A stretch of DNA of 64,000 nucleotides from Pterois miles (GCA_947000775.1 CAMQGK010000567.1:248001-312000), one strand, 5' to 3'; positions 12,377-24,232 are shown, counted from the stretch's first letter. Notes: generated from the sequence alone by a model not told the origin. Made by a program: numbers and translations.

Positions 12377-12800
12377 TGAGGGATTTCATAGAGAGCAGCT
12401 TAAGGTTCAGTATTGAGGCTTGTCTGAGGGACTGCATTGAGACCGGTCTCAGGGACTGTATTGAGACCAGTCCGAGGGACTGCACTGAGGCCAGTCTGAG
12501 GGACTGCATTGAGACAAGTCTGAGGGATTGCATTGAGACCAGTCCGAGGGACTGCATTGAGACCAGTCTGAGGGACTACACTGAGACCAGTCTGAGGGAC
12601 TGCACTGAGGCCAGTCTGAGGGACTGCACTGAGAGAAGTCTGAGGGATTGCACTGAGGCCAGTCTGAGGGACTGCACTGAGGCCAGTCTGAGGGACTGCA
12701 CTGAGGCCAGTCTGAGGGACTGCACTGAGACCAGTCTGAGGGACTGCACTGAGACCAGTCTGAGGGACTGCACTGAGACCAGTCTGAGGGACTGCATTGA
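12377..12800. repeat. 24-base minisatellite, about 17 copies
   Basis: Tandem units of the form GAGGCCAGTCTGAGGGACTG+CACT run through this tract. The first two or three copies are degenerate; the later ones differ at one or two sites, chiefly CACT/CATT and GGCC/GACC. Because 24 is a multiple of three, frames stay open on both strands: a 207-codon plus-strand frame has an eight-residue period (RDCTEASL-like) and the minus strand reads QSLRLVSV-like repeats. This dual openness is expected of such an array and does not argue for coding. Confidence 0.95.
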
Positions 12801-13389
12801 TGATTGTTATCTAAGTGGTTTCCTGTTTGGATCAGCTAACAATTACAGTAACTGGAATAATTATGTATTGAACAATCATTTCCATGCTGAGAATCACCAG
12901 TATACTAAATTCAGTATTATCTCTAAAAAGGTCCTAATTTGTCCAGGTCACTGGAAATCTGGAAGTCTCACATCGAAGAGGTTTCATTAATACTGAACTG
13001 ACAGATGAAAATGTTTTCTAAATGACGCTGAAAAAGCAGCGGTATGTGACCAGTTGGGATGAAAATGTGCTGGGCTTTACAATATATACCTTTCTCAAAA
13101 TTTGTTTTTTTTTTCTCATGACTCTGAGCCAGAAATCTCAGTAGCACCAAACTTCCCAGTGTCATTCATATCTTTTTCATAGCTGTTGTACAGCATTTTC
13201 TTATTTATTAGGTGAAAAAAGAGAATAATTTTGACTCTGGCTTTTCCAATGTTCATATTTCCAACATGAAAGTATGCAATTTAAAACAGATTTGTTAAGA
13301 CAACACATCACTTGCATATTTAAACATAATTAAAAGTAAAACTGTAAATAATACAATAAATAAGCTTCGTCTTAATGTAAGTAATGCAC

Positions 13390-13577
13390 TGGGGAAGTTA
13401 TTTTTATTTTTGCCCTATGGGTTGTCTCCCCTTACGTATATTTTGATGCTAATACTTTTAACTTTTACTTAAGTGAGCATGACTTTTATTTGTAAGCTAA
13501 CAGAGTATTTCTATACTGTAGCAGTGCTACATTTAGGTAAAAAACAAAAAAAGATCTGAATACTTCTTCCACCACTA
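13390..13577 (-). repeat. hAT-type MITE end fragment upstream of oxidase 1
   Basis: The end TGAATACTTCTTCCACCACT matches the reverse complement of the AGTGGTGGAAGGAGTACTTA start of the repeat at 23633, and ACTTTTACTTAAGT-type sequence lies inside. CAGTGGTGGA is a common hAT terminus in fish. It ends about 240 bases before the oxidase 1 start codon, so it may border the promoter. Confidence 0.6.
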
Positions 13578-13814
13578 TTTACACACTTATACAGCGTGCG
13601 TAAACTTACCATATTGGCTTGTGTAACTGAACAGAGGCTGCATGGAATTCCACAACAGTTCGTTCAAAGAGGGCGGAGGAATGATGAAATGGGATGTGCG
13701 AGGATTTAGAGAGGGCTGGGAAACGGAAGAGTTGAGGAGCGCGTCCCTCTTTTCTTACTTGGTCCTGCTCAGAGCTCATTCGTCTCCTGCCGTTGTCTAA
13801 GAAACCCGCGCGTA

Positions 13815-15861
13815 ATGGTAGAGCAGAGGATGAACTCTGTAGTGAAATGGGCGCTCGTCCTTTTTGTCCTTGTCTCCATCATTCTCAACATCGTCCTGAT
13901 TGGCATCCAGTCCAGCAGGACACCCAAATGTTCCGCTCAGCGCGTCCACCCCCTGAAGCGCAAACACGACGAGCGCAGCCTCGTGTTCGCTGACCTTACC
14001 CAGGAGGAGTACTCGCAGGTCCAGCAGTACATGTTCAAGCAGAAAGACTTGGACATATCCACCAAGTGGATCACCAATCCGTCGGATAATGTCTTGTTTT
14101 TAATAGAGCGATCTCTGCCCAAAAAAGCGGACGCACTGGCTTACTTGGACGGGAAAGGCGCCAGTCCGATTAAAGAGGCGACGGCGGTGGTCTTCCACGG
14201 TGCCCAAGGTTACATTAAGGAATACGTGGTGGGGCCTCTTCCCAACCCAACATACCACAAAGATGTCACCATGGAGAAGTACAAGATGGAACTGCCTATC
14301 ACTGCGCGCACGGTCACCATGGGCGAATACCATCTGCTTTACCAATTTTTTTTTGAGATCTTCCCCAAGCTGGAGAAGCTCATGAAAGAGAGCTTCGACG
14401 TGGATCTGAGCAAGAAAATGAACCCGTACGAGCAGATGCCCCGTGGAGTCCGATCCGGGGACAGAAAGACTTGGCTTTCCTTCTTTAGGGATATGAGCGG
14501 CATGTACATCTACCCGGTGGGTTTTGAGATGTTGATCAACCACGAGAGCTTAAACGCGTCAAACTGGAGAGTGGAACGGCTGCTTTATAACGGTCAATAC
14601 TTCGACACTGTAGAAGAACTTGTACATAAATATGACACGGGGTCTCTTAAAAAAATAGTTTACAAGGAGCCGCCGGAATATGGTTCACTGAAACCCAAGC
14701 ACAAGCCTCTGCAGATCGGCCCGCAGCTGTTTTACGCAGAGGGGAAGCGCTACAGCATCAACAACAATCAAGTCCTGTACATGGACTGGAGCTTCGCATT
14801 CGGGCTCAGCTCTCTCACTGGCATGCGTGTGTTTGATGTGCGTTTTAAAGGTGAGAGGATAGTCTACGAGCTGAGCGTACAGGAGGCCATGTCGGTGTAC
14901 GGTTCAGCCACTCCGGGGTTGATGATGACCAAGTTTCTGGACTCGGGCACTGGCATAGGACGCTTCGCATACGAACTGGTCCGTGGTGTGGATTGCCCCC
15001 CTGAGGCCACCTACGTGGACACATACCGTTACATAGATGTCCCAACCCCGGTCCGATATAGGAATTCAATCTGCATATTTGAGCACAACATGGGTCAGCC
15101 CCTGCGGAGGCACTTCTCTGACTATTTCCACAAAAACTACGGGGGTATGGTGAACAGCGCCCTGGTGTTCAGGACAATCACGGCTATTGGGAACTATGAC
15201 TACGTGTGGGATTTCATCTTTTACCAGAACGGGGCAGTAGAGGCCAAGGTGCACGCAACTGGCTACATCGCCTCTTCTTACCTGATTGACGGTAGTCTGA
15301 AACACGGACACCAAGTAGCGGACATGGTGTTAGGCAACATCCACACCCACTTTATCAACTTCAAGGTAGACCTGGACGTGTTGGGTGAGTGGTAGTATAT
15401 TTCAACCTGTTTATGTGTGCAGGGCAGAGAGCAATATCTAACTAATATATATATATATATAATCATAGTATGTATAAAATGTTAGAGACACTCTCTTGGA
15501 CCCCCATGTCAATAATGCATTACTTAAAATGCGTTATAATGTGCTTATAGCACTGTCTAATTATAATTATGGGCACTCATTCACAATAATTTGTGATAAT
15601 AGATAGAGTAACTGTTGCAATAATGCATTCTAATGTGATTATGACTTAATCTAAGTGGGCGTTATTCGCTTTAAGTTAAGTAAAACTCCGTTTTACAGCC
15701 TTTAGTGTGTTGTTCTTGTGTGTTCTTATGACATTCTCACTTTACAGCAGAAATATTATTTTCATTTTTCAAGACGCACAATTTAAATCACAATTGAAAT
15801 TAAAATGGAATTAAATAAAATAATAAAAATAAACCCAATAATAATAATAATAATAATAATA

Positions 15862-15910
<49 letters not shown>

Positions 15911-18900
15911 GTATTGTTATATTATAATAATAATAATTATTATTGTTGTTATTATTATTATATTATTATGTTTATATCTATGTCTACAGTATATTTATAT
16001 CTGTCCTTTTTTACCATTCAACATTTATATGTCTATTAATTTAAGTGGAATGTCCAAAGCTGGTCCTCCCCTATGACCAGATGTGTGAGTGTCTTAAGTT
16101 AAAAAAACACAACCTCATTACGAGTGAGACAGCGATGTGAGTATTCCGCAATGGCTTCACTTATTTTCTCTGCTGTCATGACTGTTTGCTAGATTAATCA
16201 GGTTATTATCAGCCCAGCTGCCATTTCACCCCAGGCAGATAAACAACTGCGGTACTTCCGCTAGATGGACAGAACCACCAGCTTACTTAGTCCCGCCTTA
16301 TGAGGATGATTGACAGGTTGCTAGAGCTTGAAAATGAAAAAGCGTTTTGCATTAGCCATTTCATTTATTCAGGTGTACAGCATGACTGCATTGAAATGTA
16401 ATTGCAGTTGGGGCCAATGCGTTTCATTTTCTCATTTGAATACTGAATGATGGAAATGTCAAGCAGCTTTTGAATTTTCATTTTCAAATTGTCAGCAAAA
16501 GTGCACAAAGTTATACTTATGTTGAAATGGAAATGAATTGTTACATTTTAATTTCAATTGTGACTTAAATGATGCATCTAAAAATGCAAAATTGAGTTAC
16601 TGTGCTTATATTGCACTTTCATTTTCAAATTTGAATTGATTTTTTGATATCATGGTGCAGTGGTTATCACTGTTGTATCACAGCAAGAAGGTCGCGGATT
16701 TGAACGCGGCTTGAAATGTTAAACAGCTTTTCAATTTTTAATATTGTGAGAGAATGTCCATGCTAGTCGTGAAAATACCAATTTAAATATTGAATTTAAT
16801 TAAACTGTTGACCCAACTAATTCATATGTAAGTGGGAAATGAAAATGCTGTTGTGAGATTACATTTTAATTTCAATTTAGTGCCCCAAACACTTCCATAG
16901 ACACAGAACTAATGGGGGGTATTAAAAAGCCCAGTGCCCCAAAAGAAGTGTTATTACTAAATGTTTTGCTTAATTTCCCCTGCAGGAGTGAATAACTTTT
17001 TCCAAACAAAAGACATGGAATATGTCAATGTGTCATTGCCATGGATGCCTGATCGCTACGCTATGGTCCCTCATCTGGTGGAAAAGCAGCTCAAAACAGA
17101 ACAGGTCTGGCCTCTTTCACTTTCTTTAAATACTGTAGTAAATTGCATTTAGGTTTCATTTAGGGTCACATTTCCTGTGTTCTCCTTTGATGAAAAGAGT
17201 TTCACTGTGGAGTTCAGTGGCTGTGCCTGAACCAGCCAGAAGGTTAGTAGTTCACGAACTTTGCGGTTCCCCTCATCTGTATGTAGTATTTTAACCTCTC
17301 TCAGCTCAGGTTTTACAGCTTGTAAACTGTGTCTCATTAATCTTGTTTACAGCAGCAGTAAGCCAGCTCTATAAACCCCTGCACACTATCTGTTCAGCAC
17401 CTCTGTGCTGCTGAACAGATAAGTAACTTGCGGTCGTCACTCTCATCTCTGTGGTCAAATGGGTCGACGCTACAACATATACCGACATTGGGAGAGCTAG
17501 AGACCACCTTGGAAAAGTTCGAGGAAGTAGACACGTAGGACTAAGGTCGGTTTTCAAAAGGTGTTAACAAGGCGAACTGTGTTTACAAAATAATACATGG
17601 AAATAAGATTGATTGGAATATATTCACCAGAGGAATAAAATATTACATGTTACACATAAATTAAAAGGAAATATCAATACATTGTGGGGGAAATGCCTTT
17701 ATCCTCAGATTTGTGTGTACTTTGAAATAATTTAATAAATAATGACAATGACTGATGTACTGTATTTGACTTCAGGACATCTCTGACTACATAATGCTGA
17801 AGTCAAATATTTTTACTGTATAGATTTAGATATTTTTCAAAGAAAAGGTCCTTAAAAATTTATGATTCAACTTGTACTACTGTTAAAACAAGTTAGCAAA
17901 AATCACAATAAACTGTAATATCAGATCACAGTATTTGTAGAATCAAAGTTCTTATCGAACCGGAACCTAAGTATTGTGATTGTATTGAATCGGGAGATAG
18001 ACGTATCGTCCGAGCCCTACTGTTTATTTATGAACTATTTCTTAATCCACCAGTGTTGCTGTCAAGTAACTCTTGAATCTTTAGTGGCACTAAGGTTGTA
18101 TTCACACAAGATCAGGCAGTGCAGCGCAAATGCAAGTTTATCCATTCATTTTGAATGGGTGATGTGCGTTTGGGCTGCAGGCAGTGCAGTAAAAAAACAG
18201 TGGCCTGTGGCAGAAAGGTAGAAACATAATCACATTTTGGAGAAACACAACCAACATTATGTTGTGGTGGCAAATCATTTCACTGGAGATCCAGTGCTGT
18301 ACAACCCAGCCATGTGGAAACAGAGGATGTTAACTGTCGCAGTTAATGGGCCATTGAAGTGATTCGCCTGGACCTCTGCGCAACCCTGCAGAGCGCTGCC
18401 ATTACTCCTGATCTCGTGTGAATGAAGCCTAATGTCTACTGTGACACCTCCACAGGAGGCAGCTCTACGCTTCGACACCAAGACTCCTCGCTACCTCCAC
18501 ATTGCCAGCAACAAGACCAACCGCTGGGGCCACCAGCGCTCCTACAGACTGCAGGTGTTCAGCTTCACTGGGGACCACCTTCCAGAGAGCCAGCCCGAGG
18601 AGAGGGCCATGTCCTGGGACAGGTGAGAGTGGACAACAACTTTGCCTTGATGATGATGAAAGTTGTGTTAAACATGTCGAATTTTATTCAGTAAAACACA
18701 CCTTTAATCATATCAGTGCACTCAGTGGTTTTGCTGTTACAGCCTTACTTCCACAGAAGTCCATGTAGGGAAGAGGACAGGATGCATGAGTCGGTCAACA
18801 CAGGATTTTGACCCCAGAGACTGAGGTTTGCACTGTGTGAAACCAAAAGTCAACACTGACGTAGATACATTTTATTTTAGATAATGTAACATACTCATTT

Positions 18901-20929
18901 TAAAGGTCCATCCATCCATCGTCAACCGCTTATCCCGTTAGGGGTCGTGGGGGGGCTGGAGCCGATCCCAGCTGGCACTGGGCGAAGGCGGGTTCACCCT
19001 GGACAGGTCACCAGTCCATTGCACGGCACATAGAGACAGACAACATAGAGACAGACAACCATTCACGCTCACATCCACACCTACGGGCATTTTAGAGTCA
19101 TCAATTAACCTAAACAGCATGTCTTTGGACTGTGGGAGGAAGCCGGAGTACCCGGAGAAAACCCACGCTAACACGGGGAGAACATGCAAACTCCACACAG
19201 AAGAGTCCCAAGCTGGAATCGAACCTGCGACCCTCTTGCTGTGAGGCGAGAGTCTCATTTTAAAGGTGCAAAGTGTAAATTTGGGCCAGAATTTGTTTAA
19301 AACATACATTACAAAAATGAACCAACATTATCAAAAGAATGTGAAGAAATAACAGTTTTGATGTCAAATATGTCCTTGTATTGTACTGAAGAGGTATCTA
19401 CTGTCAAACAGCAAGGTTCAGCCTGTACTTTTTGTACAAACACTTGTTCATTGATGTGCGATAGTGAGTCACTGTCGCGCCAGCCTGCCCTCAGTCTTGA
19501 GAATGAACAAGTAGAGCTGTACCAAAGGCTTGTTGGAAAAATATGGTCATGGTTGATGTGTGTTTTACATAAACCTGGTTTGTTTGTTTCCAACTTGTAA
19601 GGGTTTTGCATTTGTGGGATGAGCAGCACAGCTGATTATGTGGGTAGCTCCCAAGTGAAATTTGCCAAATTTCTCTGCCAATGCTAAACAGTGTGTTGTC
19701 CTATAGGTACTGGATCTTGTTTTGAGCTCCAGTTGATTGGTACCTGAGTGGAAGCAAATCATCTGATGTCAAAATCATGTCAGAGAAGAGATGAGGAGTT
19801 TTGTTTTGAAGCAAAATTTTTAATTGAACCATGTTGGTTTTGAAAAAGCTGATTTTTCAGAATAAAACAGATCACTTTGTGATCCTGTGGTCTGGTCTTG
19901 TGGTGCCTGATCGGCAGCATGTGGAGCTCAAAACAAGAGTCAACACCAACAGGAGAATAAACTGTTTAGGACTGGCAGAGAATTTTGGCAAATTTTACTA
20001 CCCACATAATCAGCTGTGCTGCTCATCCCACAAATGCATGATCCTTACAAAATTGTGAAGCTAAATAAACAGGCTTTCTAATGGTGTAACATATCATGAC
20101 AATTAGCACTGTAACAATAGAGAAATAATCCACCAAACACCAATTTCCAAACTTTTTTTTGAGTTTAGTGTGTTTATTGGATTAAACCCAAAGTGGCAGA
20201 AACGAGAAATGACTCGCACCTTTGCCTCGTGCCTCTGGCTGGCTTATCCTGATATTCTTACCCTAAACTGAATTACTCTCACTCCTCATACATAAACCTA
20301 ACCAATCCAACCAACAAAGGTATTCAAGGCAAGAGATGGGAAGGTCCGATGATATCACTTCTGATCTCAGAGAATGCCATCTCTGTGCCTTTTCTGTCTG
20401 TCTCAGGTATAAGGTTGCCATCACCAAGCATAAGGACTTAGAGCAGAAAAGCAGCAGTCCATACAATCAATACAACATATGGACTCCAGCTGTCGACTTC
20501 AGCAAGTTCATCGAAGACAACGAAAGCATTGAAGATGAGGTGTGTTGAGATGGAATCTACATGTAAAAATAACAACCAGATAATACAAACACATACGTAA
20601 ACTTGAACTTTGATAACTTAGCTGAAGGAATTTGCATGATGTATATGAACATGTGTTTGCAGGACTTGGTTGCCTGGGTGACCACAGGCTTCCTCCATAT
20701 CCCCCACTCTGAAGACATCCCCAACACAGTAACCGTGGGCAATGGGGGCGGGGTCCTGCTGCGACCCCACAACTACTTCGATGAGGACCCATCTATCCAC
20801 TCTGCTGATGGGGTGTATATTGCCCATGGCAATGAGGACAGCTGTGAAAACAATAGGATGGCCTGCCTTGCTCAGGAGACATGTAGCCCCGTCCTTGAAT
20901 CCTTCAGCTACCAGGGCTTCAGCATGTAG
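13815..20929 (+). CDS. aoc2/aoc3-like: Membrane primary amine oxidase (copper/TPQ), AOC2/AOC3-like, paralogue 1
   Basis: Five exons, 13815-15384, 16986-17104, 18456-18622, 20407-20539 and 20663-20929, join in frame (phases 1, 0, 2, 0) to give 751 aa; mammalian AOC3 is about 763. The start ATG has G at +4. Residues about 9-31 form a hydrophobic signal anchor, predicting a type II cell-surface ectoenzyme like VAP-1. Family function: oxidative deamination of primary amines to aldehyde, ammonia and hydrogen peroxide. Visible active site: Tyr461 in NYDY (the topaquinone precursor), catalytic base Asp376 in FLDSGTGIG, and copper ligands His510 and His512 in NIHTHF plus His678 in LHIPHSED. A sequon lies at Asn247. 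Gly459 sits where human AOC3 has Leu469. The exon 2 donor is weak (CAG|GTCTGG). The absence of a cleavable secretory signal argues against AOC1 (diamine oxidase). All key residues are intact. Calling it AOC2 or AOC3 specifically is not possible without a tree. Confidence 0.95.
15837..15967. repeat. (AAT)n/(ATT)n microsatellite in oxidase 1 intron 1
   Basis: An AAT run of about 75 bases is followed by an inverted TTA/ATT run, so the tract can fold on itself. It lies inside the 1,601-base intron 1. Confidence 0.95.
16655..16717 (+). repeat. SINE head fragment (tRNA-like)
   Basis: TGGTGCAGTGGTTATCACTG and CAAGAAGGTCGCGGATTTGA match the reverse complement of the right end of the SINEs at 18907, 32826 and 50222, which is their tRNA-derived promoter part. 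Only the head is present. Confidence 0.65.
18094..18429. mobile_element. PIF/Harbinger-like MITE in oxidase 1 intron 2
   Basis: Terminal inverted repeats GGTTGTATTCACAC(A)AGATC on the left and GGCTTCATTCACACGAGATC (reverse complement) on the right are flanked by TAA at 18091-18093 and 18430-18432, the three-base duplication of PIF/Harbinger elements. The element is 336 bases with no coding content. Its right edge is only 23 bases from the start of exon 3. Confidence 0.8.
18907..19252 (-). mobile_element. tRNA-derived SINE, V-SINE-like, in oxidase 1 intron 3
   Basis: On the minus strand it opens with a truncated tRNA-like head with a B-box-like GGTTCGATTCC. A conserved central block follows (GTGTGGAGTTTGCATGTTCT ... 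GACTGTGGGAGGAAG read on the plus strand), as in the V-SINE superfamily of fishes (DANA, HE1 type). It ends in a (GGAT)n-like tail. Related copies are at 32826 and 50222. Confidence 0.8.
19573..20135. repeat. Inverted pair of a dispersed repeat in oxidase 1 intron 3
   Basis: The minus-oriented copy at about 19573-19772 and the plus-oriented copy at about 19822-20135 share AATCAGCTGTGCTGCTCATC and GGAGCTCAAAACAAGA blocks. A third copy lies at 35062-35430, in intron 2 of oxidase 2. The class is unknown. The close inverted pair could form a stem in the pre-mRNA. Confidence 0.75.
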
Positions 20930-21459
20930 TGCAAAACAAGGCCCACCCCAAAAATACTCTGTGTCACTTTAGTGTACGCTATGTTTAGAATATTTTCTGA
21001 CAGGGAACTGAACTGAAAGTGAAACTTATCAATACCTTATTAGAGTTCAACTCCCCATTGGAAGATGCTGTCTGGTGGCAAAATAGAAATGTTATAAATA
21101 TAGGGTATACTTAAACGGATATTTGATGTGTTTTTAGGTGGGTCTTTCTTTTAGGTTGCTAAAATACATTTTGATGCTGCCATCGTCCACAGCAGCGTAT
21201 TGCTTTGCTCCTGTGTTCATGCTTCTGCCTGTTTCTCCAAACTGGGGGCGTGCTGATCACTGACTGCTGCCGGCATCACACTGACTGGTATAAATACCTC
21301 ATACATCCAAACTATCTCTTTAACATATCAAAGTTACATTTAGCACTTAGTTCAATTGCTGTGTTTGAATAGTAGCAGGAGAGAGGAGCACACACACACA
21401 CACACACGCACACACACACACACACACACACTGACTTCCATTCAGTTTCTGGAGACTTA
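20930..21459. other. 3' flank of oxidase 1, with (CA)n microsatellite
   Basis: Presumed 3' untranslated region and flank. I could not identify a clear AATAAA signal close to the stop. A (CA)n tract with one CG interruption occupies 21388-21431. Confidence 0.5.
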
Positions 21460-21765
21460 AGAAGAAGAAGAAGAAGATATTCCTTTATTAGTCCCACAGT
21501 GGGGAAATTCAGTTTTACACTCTGTTGTTCACACAGTACATATACATGTCAATGGAGAGATGTCAGAGTGGGGGCTGGGCTGCTCCTGACAAGCGCCCAG
21601 AGCAGTTGGGGGTTTGGTGCCTTGCTCAGGGGCACCTCGGCAGTGCCCAAGAGGTAAACTGGCACCTCTCCAGCAACCAGTTGGTCTTGGTCCATGGGGG
21701 ATTTGAACCCGGGTCCTCCGCATCCTAACCCAAGTCCTTACGGACTGAGCTACTGCCGCCCCACC
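21460..21765 (-). mobile_element. tRNA-derived SINE with LINE-like tail, copy 1
   Basis: Read on the minus strand it begins GGCGGCAGTAGCTCAGTCCG (A-box-like), then has a B box in the form GGGTTCAAATCCC, a body, and a tail CTGTGGGACTAATAAAGGAA ending in (TTC)n at 21460. The tail resembles fish LINE 3' ends and so suggests mobilisation by a partner LINE. Other copies are at 28059, 58635 and 60215. Confidence 0.85.
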
Positions 21766-21783
21766 CTAAGTGTAAATGTTACT

Positions 21784-21840
21784 TTCCTAACCCTAACCCT
21801 TACCCTAACCTCAACCTAAACGTAACCTTACCCTAACACA
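21784..21840. repeat. Degenerate telomere-like (CCCTAA)n tract
   Basis: The sequence has roughly eight imperfect CCTAAC/CCCTAA units (CCTAACCCTAACCCTTACCC and onward). It directly follows the SINE at 21460-21765. It is an interstitial telomeric-like repeat, too short and degenerate to be a chromosome end. Confidence 0.75.
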
Positions 21841-22319
21841 ATGTAACTGTGTAAACAGATACATGTCCCCCCCCCGGCATTGTCACCCACGCCGATTAAC
21901 ATCACCGTGCTTCTGTCCCTATATGCACCCACTAGCTTTTTTTGGCAGCATCACCAAAGATAGCAATCAATGTGACAGTATCTGTTTTTTTAAAACTATA
22001 TGATTTCATCCTCAGAAATGTGATCTGTGGTTTAACATTTTGAAAGTATAGAGACTATAATTTGTTATGATTTCACTTATGTTTTGCTTTTATGGCAGCA
22101 ATCACTTTTTAACATGAAGCCAAAATGTAACCAAATGGCACTGGGAGGGATGCAAATCTTTGTTTCTCTATCTGTGTTTCTTTCTTATGAACCACTGTGA
22201 TATAAACTGCGATATAAGGATCACAGGATCACTCTCTGATGTATGGCACACCGTTTTAATAGTTGGACATGATATTCTTTAGAGGTATCTGCAGCGTCAT
22301 TTTGCATCAGAACTCTAAT

Positions 22320-22895
22320 TCAAGATATTCCCAAAACCCAAAACTTTCATTTTAGATATCTGTAATTACATTTTGACTGGTATAATTCAAACCACTTTTG
22401 CCATTTATGTGTATGGGGTTTCTCATTATGGATAACCGCAATTCAGTTGTAGATATCAGCAGTTAACATTGCGGATATCTACAGCTTCGGATATCACATT
22501 GCAGATATCAGTGGCAATTATGAATAGTTGTAATTCCAGTTTCAGATATCTACAATTTAATTCTGACTAGTCATAATTCCAGTTCATGATATGTTTAATT
22601 TCCTTCAACTGAAGATATCTACATTGTCCTTTTTAGATTTCATATACAAACAACTGGTTCAACACTGATTCCTTGATGATGAGCTTTTTCTACTTTCTAC
22701 TTCATGTCATTTTCTAATTATCTGATCCACAGCAGTCCCTCATAGTCAGAACTGAATTACAGATATCTGTAACGGTCATTTAGACAAGTCATAATGACGT
22801 TATAGATATCTGGAATAAGAATTCGGACTTGTCACAGAGTAATTGTGACTACTCAAAATGCAATTGTAGATATTGCTCATATTAATTGTGGATAT
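22320..22895. repeat. Array of degenerate GATATC-containing repeats
   Basis: At least ten AGATATCT/GGATATCA-type motifs recur at irregular spacing with companion phrases such as CAATTNNGACTAGTCATAAT. This is a decayed short-period repeat or a MITE cluster. No coding content was seen. Confidence 0.7.
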
Positions 22896-23632
22896 TCAAG
22901 GTCAGCTATTGAATGTTAAAACAGCTTGCCATACTGACGTGGCTCCAGACTGGGACCAACTGACTGATGTCTGTTTGATTTTGTATCGTATAATTTTACT
23001 ACTGTGCAAAATTCTGAGGGAATATTGTTGTATATTTTTTTTTTTTCAAATAAAACAAGAGATTATTTGTGAAAGGCGAAGTCTTTGCAAACAGACACAC
23101 ACACACTCACACACACCAGCGTTAACAAAATTCTCACAAGATTTTGTGGAATGAAAAACATTTTGACTTTCAAATATTAGTGTTATTCAGTGTTGATTTG
23201 AAGACATGTAAGGCTACTTACTAGCATTGCCAGCCAAACAAAATAGTTTAATACACACAGGCAATCAGTGTAACACATACCGTCAACCCAGACTCCCACT
23301 ACTCCATGGAAACCGAATTAGAGGAAGGAATGTGAATGCTTGAAGGGTTCAGTGATTTTTTTTCTGTGTCCATTGATGAAATCAGTGTTTCTTTGCTTCA
23401 GAAGCCGGGTGAAACGTTTCTGCCCAAGCATTTTCCTCCCCGACTTGTTGGAGAGAGGTAGTGGCAGGATGTGAAAAACAAAGGAGGACAGAGCTCCCAT
23501 GGAGAACCCAATAATAACCTACACTCGAAAGGCCAAATGAGGCCACGCTGAGGCTGTCTGGTCTTGATTTGCGACGTAACCTAGCTTGATTCCATGGCCC
23601 TTACAATGTCATACCCTATTACACCAGTGGTG

Positions 23633-23890
23633 GAAGGAGTACTTAGATCCTGTATGTAAGTAAAAGTACAAATACAGTAATTGTAACTGCATTAAAATCA
23701 TACTTACTCAAAGTAAAAGGACAGAAGTATTGCCAGCCAAATGTCATTAAAGTATCAAAAGTAAAAGAAGTGGTTGTGCAGTAAAATGTACCAGTTTTAT
23801 GATTACATGGTGTTATTAGATTGCTAATACTGATTAATCAGTATGTAAGGAGCAATTTACTGTTGCATGGGTCATCAGACATGATTAATG
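23633..23890 (+). repeat. hAT-like MITE fragment
   Basis: It starts CAGTGGTGGAAGGAGTACTT, a hAT-type terminus, and continues with TAAGTAAAAGTACAAATACA. The right terminus is not clear. The fragment at 13390-13577 is a relative in the other orientation. Confidence 0.6.
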
Positions 23891-24092
23891 GGAGTTGTTA
23901 GTTATTTATATGACTTGAGCTTGAGCTGCAGTGGGTAGAAATTGAGCAAATGTGATTAAAATTTGTTAGAAAATGGTCACTATATCCTAACAGTATGGAT
24001 CTACAGTATGTATGAGAAAGGCAAGATGAAAGAAATGATGTGCCTCTGAGGAAACCGTAGACTGGAGAAAAACAACCAGTCAGAGCTGATCT

Positions 24093-24232
24093 GGAAAACC
24101 AAAGTCTATCGCGGTCTAGATTTTCTGAAGCCTGAAAGCAGAGCCTTGAGGAGGTGTAGAAGTCTCTCACACTTGAATTACAATATGCTGAAAGGTAATT
24201 ATGGCCCAGCGGTGTCAAATATATTCTGCCTA
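24093..24232 (+). repeat. Partial copy of dispersed repeat B
   Basis: CTTGAATTACAATATGCTGA and AATATATTCTGCCTACTG match the right half of the longer copy at 33181-33622. Inverted copies are at 39519 and 49563. Confidence 0.7.

Noticed and set aside
12367..12990. A 207-codon frame with an eight-residue repeat as a possible repeat protein
   Set aside because: It is produced by a 24-base tandem array that is open on both strands, with no signal, no homologous domain and degenerate edges.
21700..21765. Possible tRNA genes at the SINE heads (also 28330, 58880, 60500, 33140, 50640)
   Set aside because: Only A- and B-box-like halves are present, they are followed by SINE bodies, and no complete cloverleaf with acceptor stem could be drawn.
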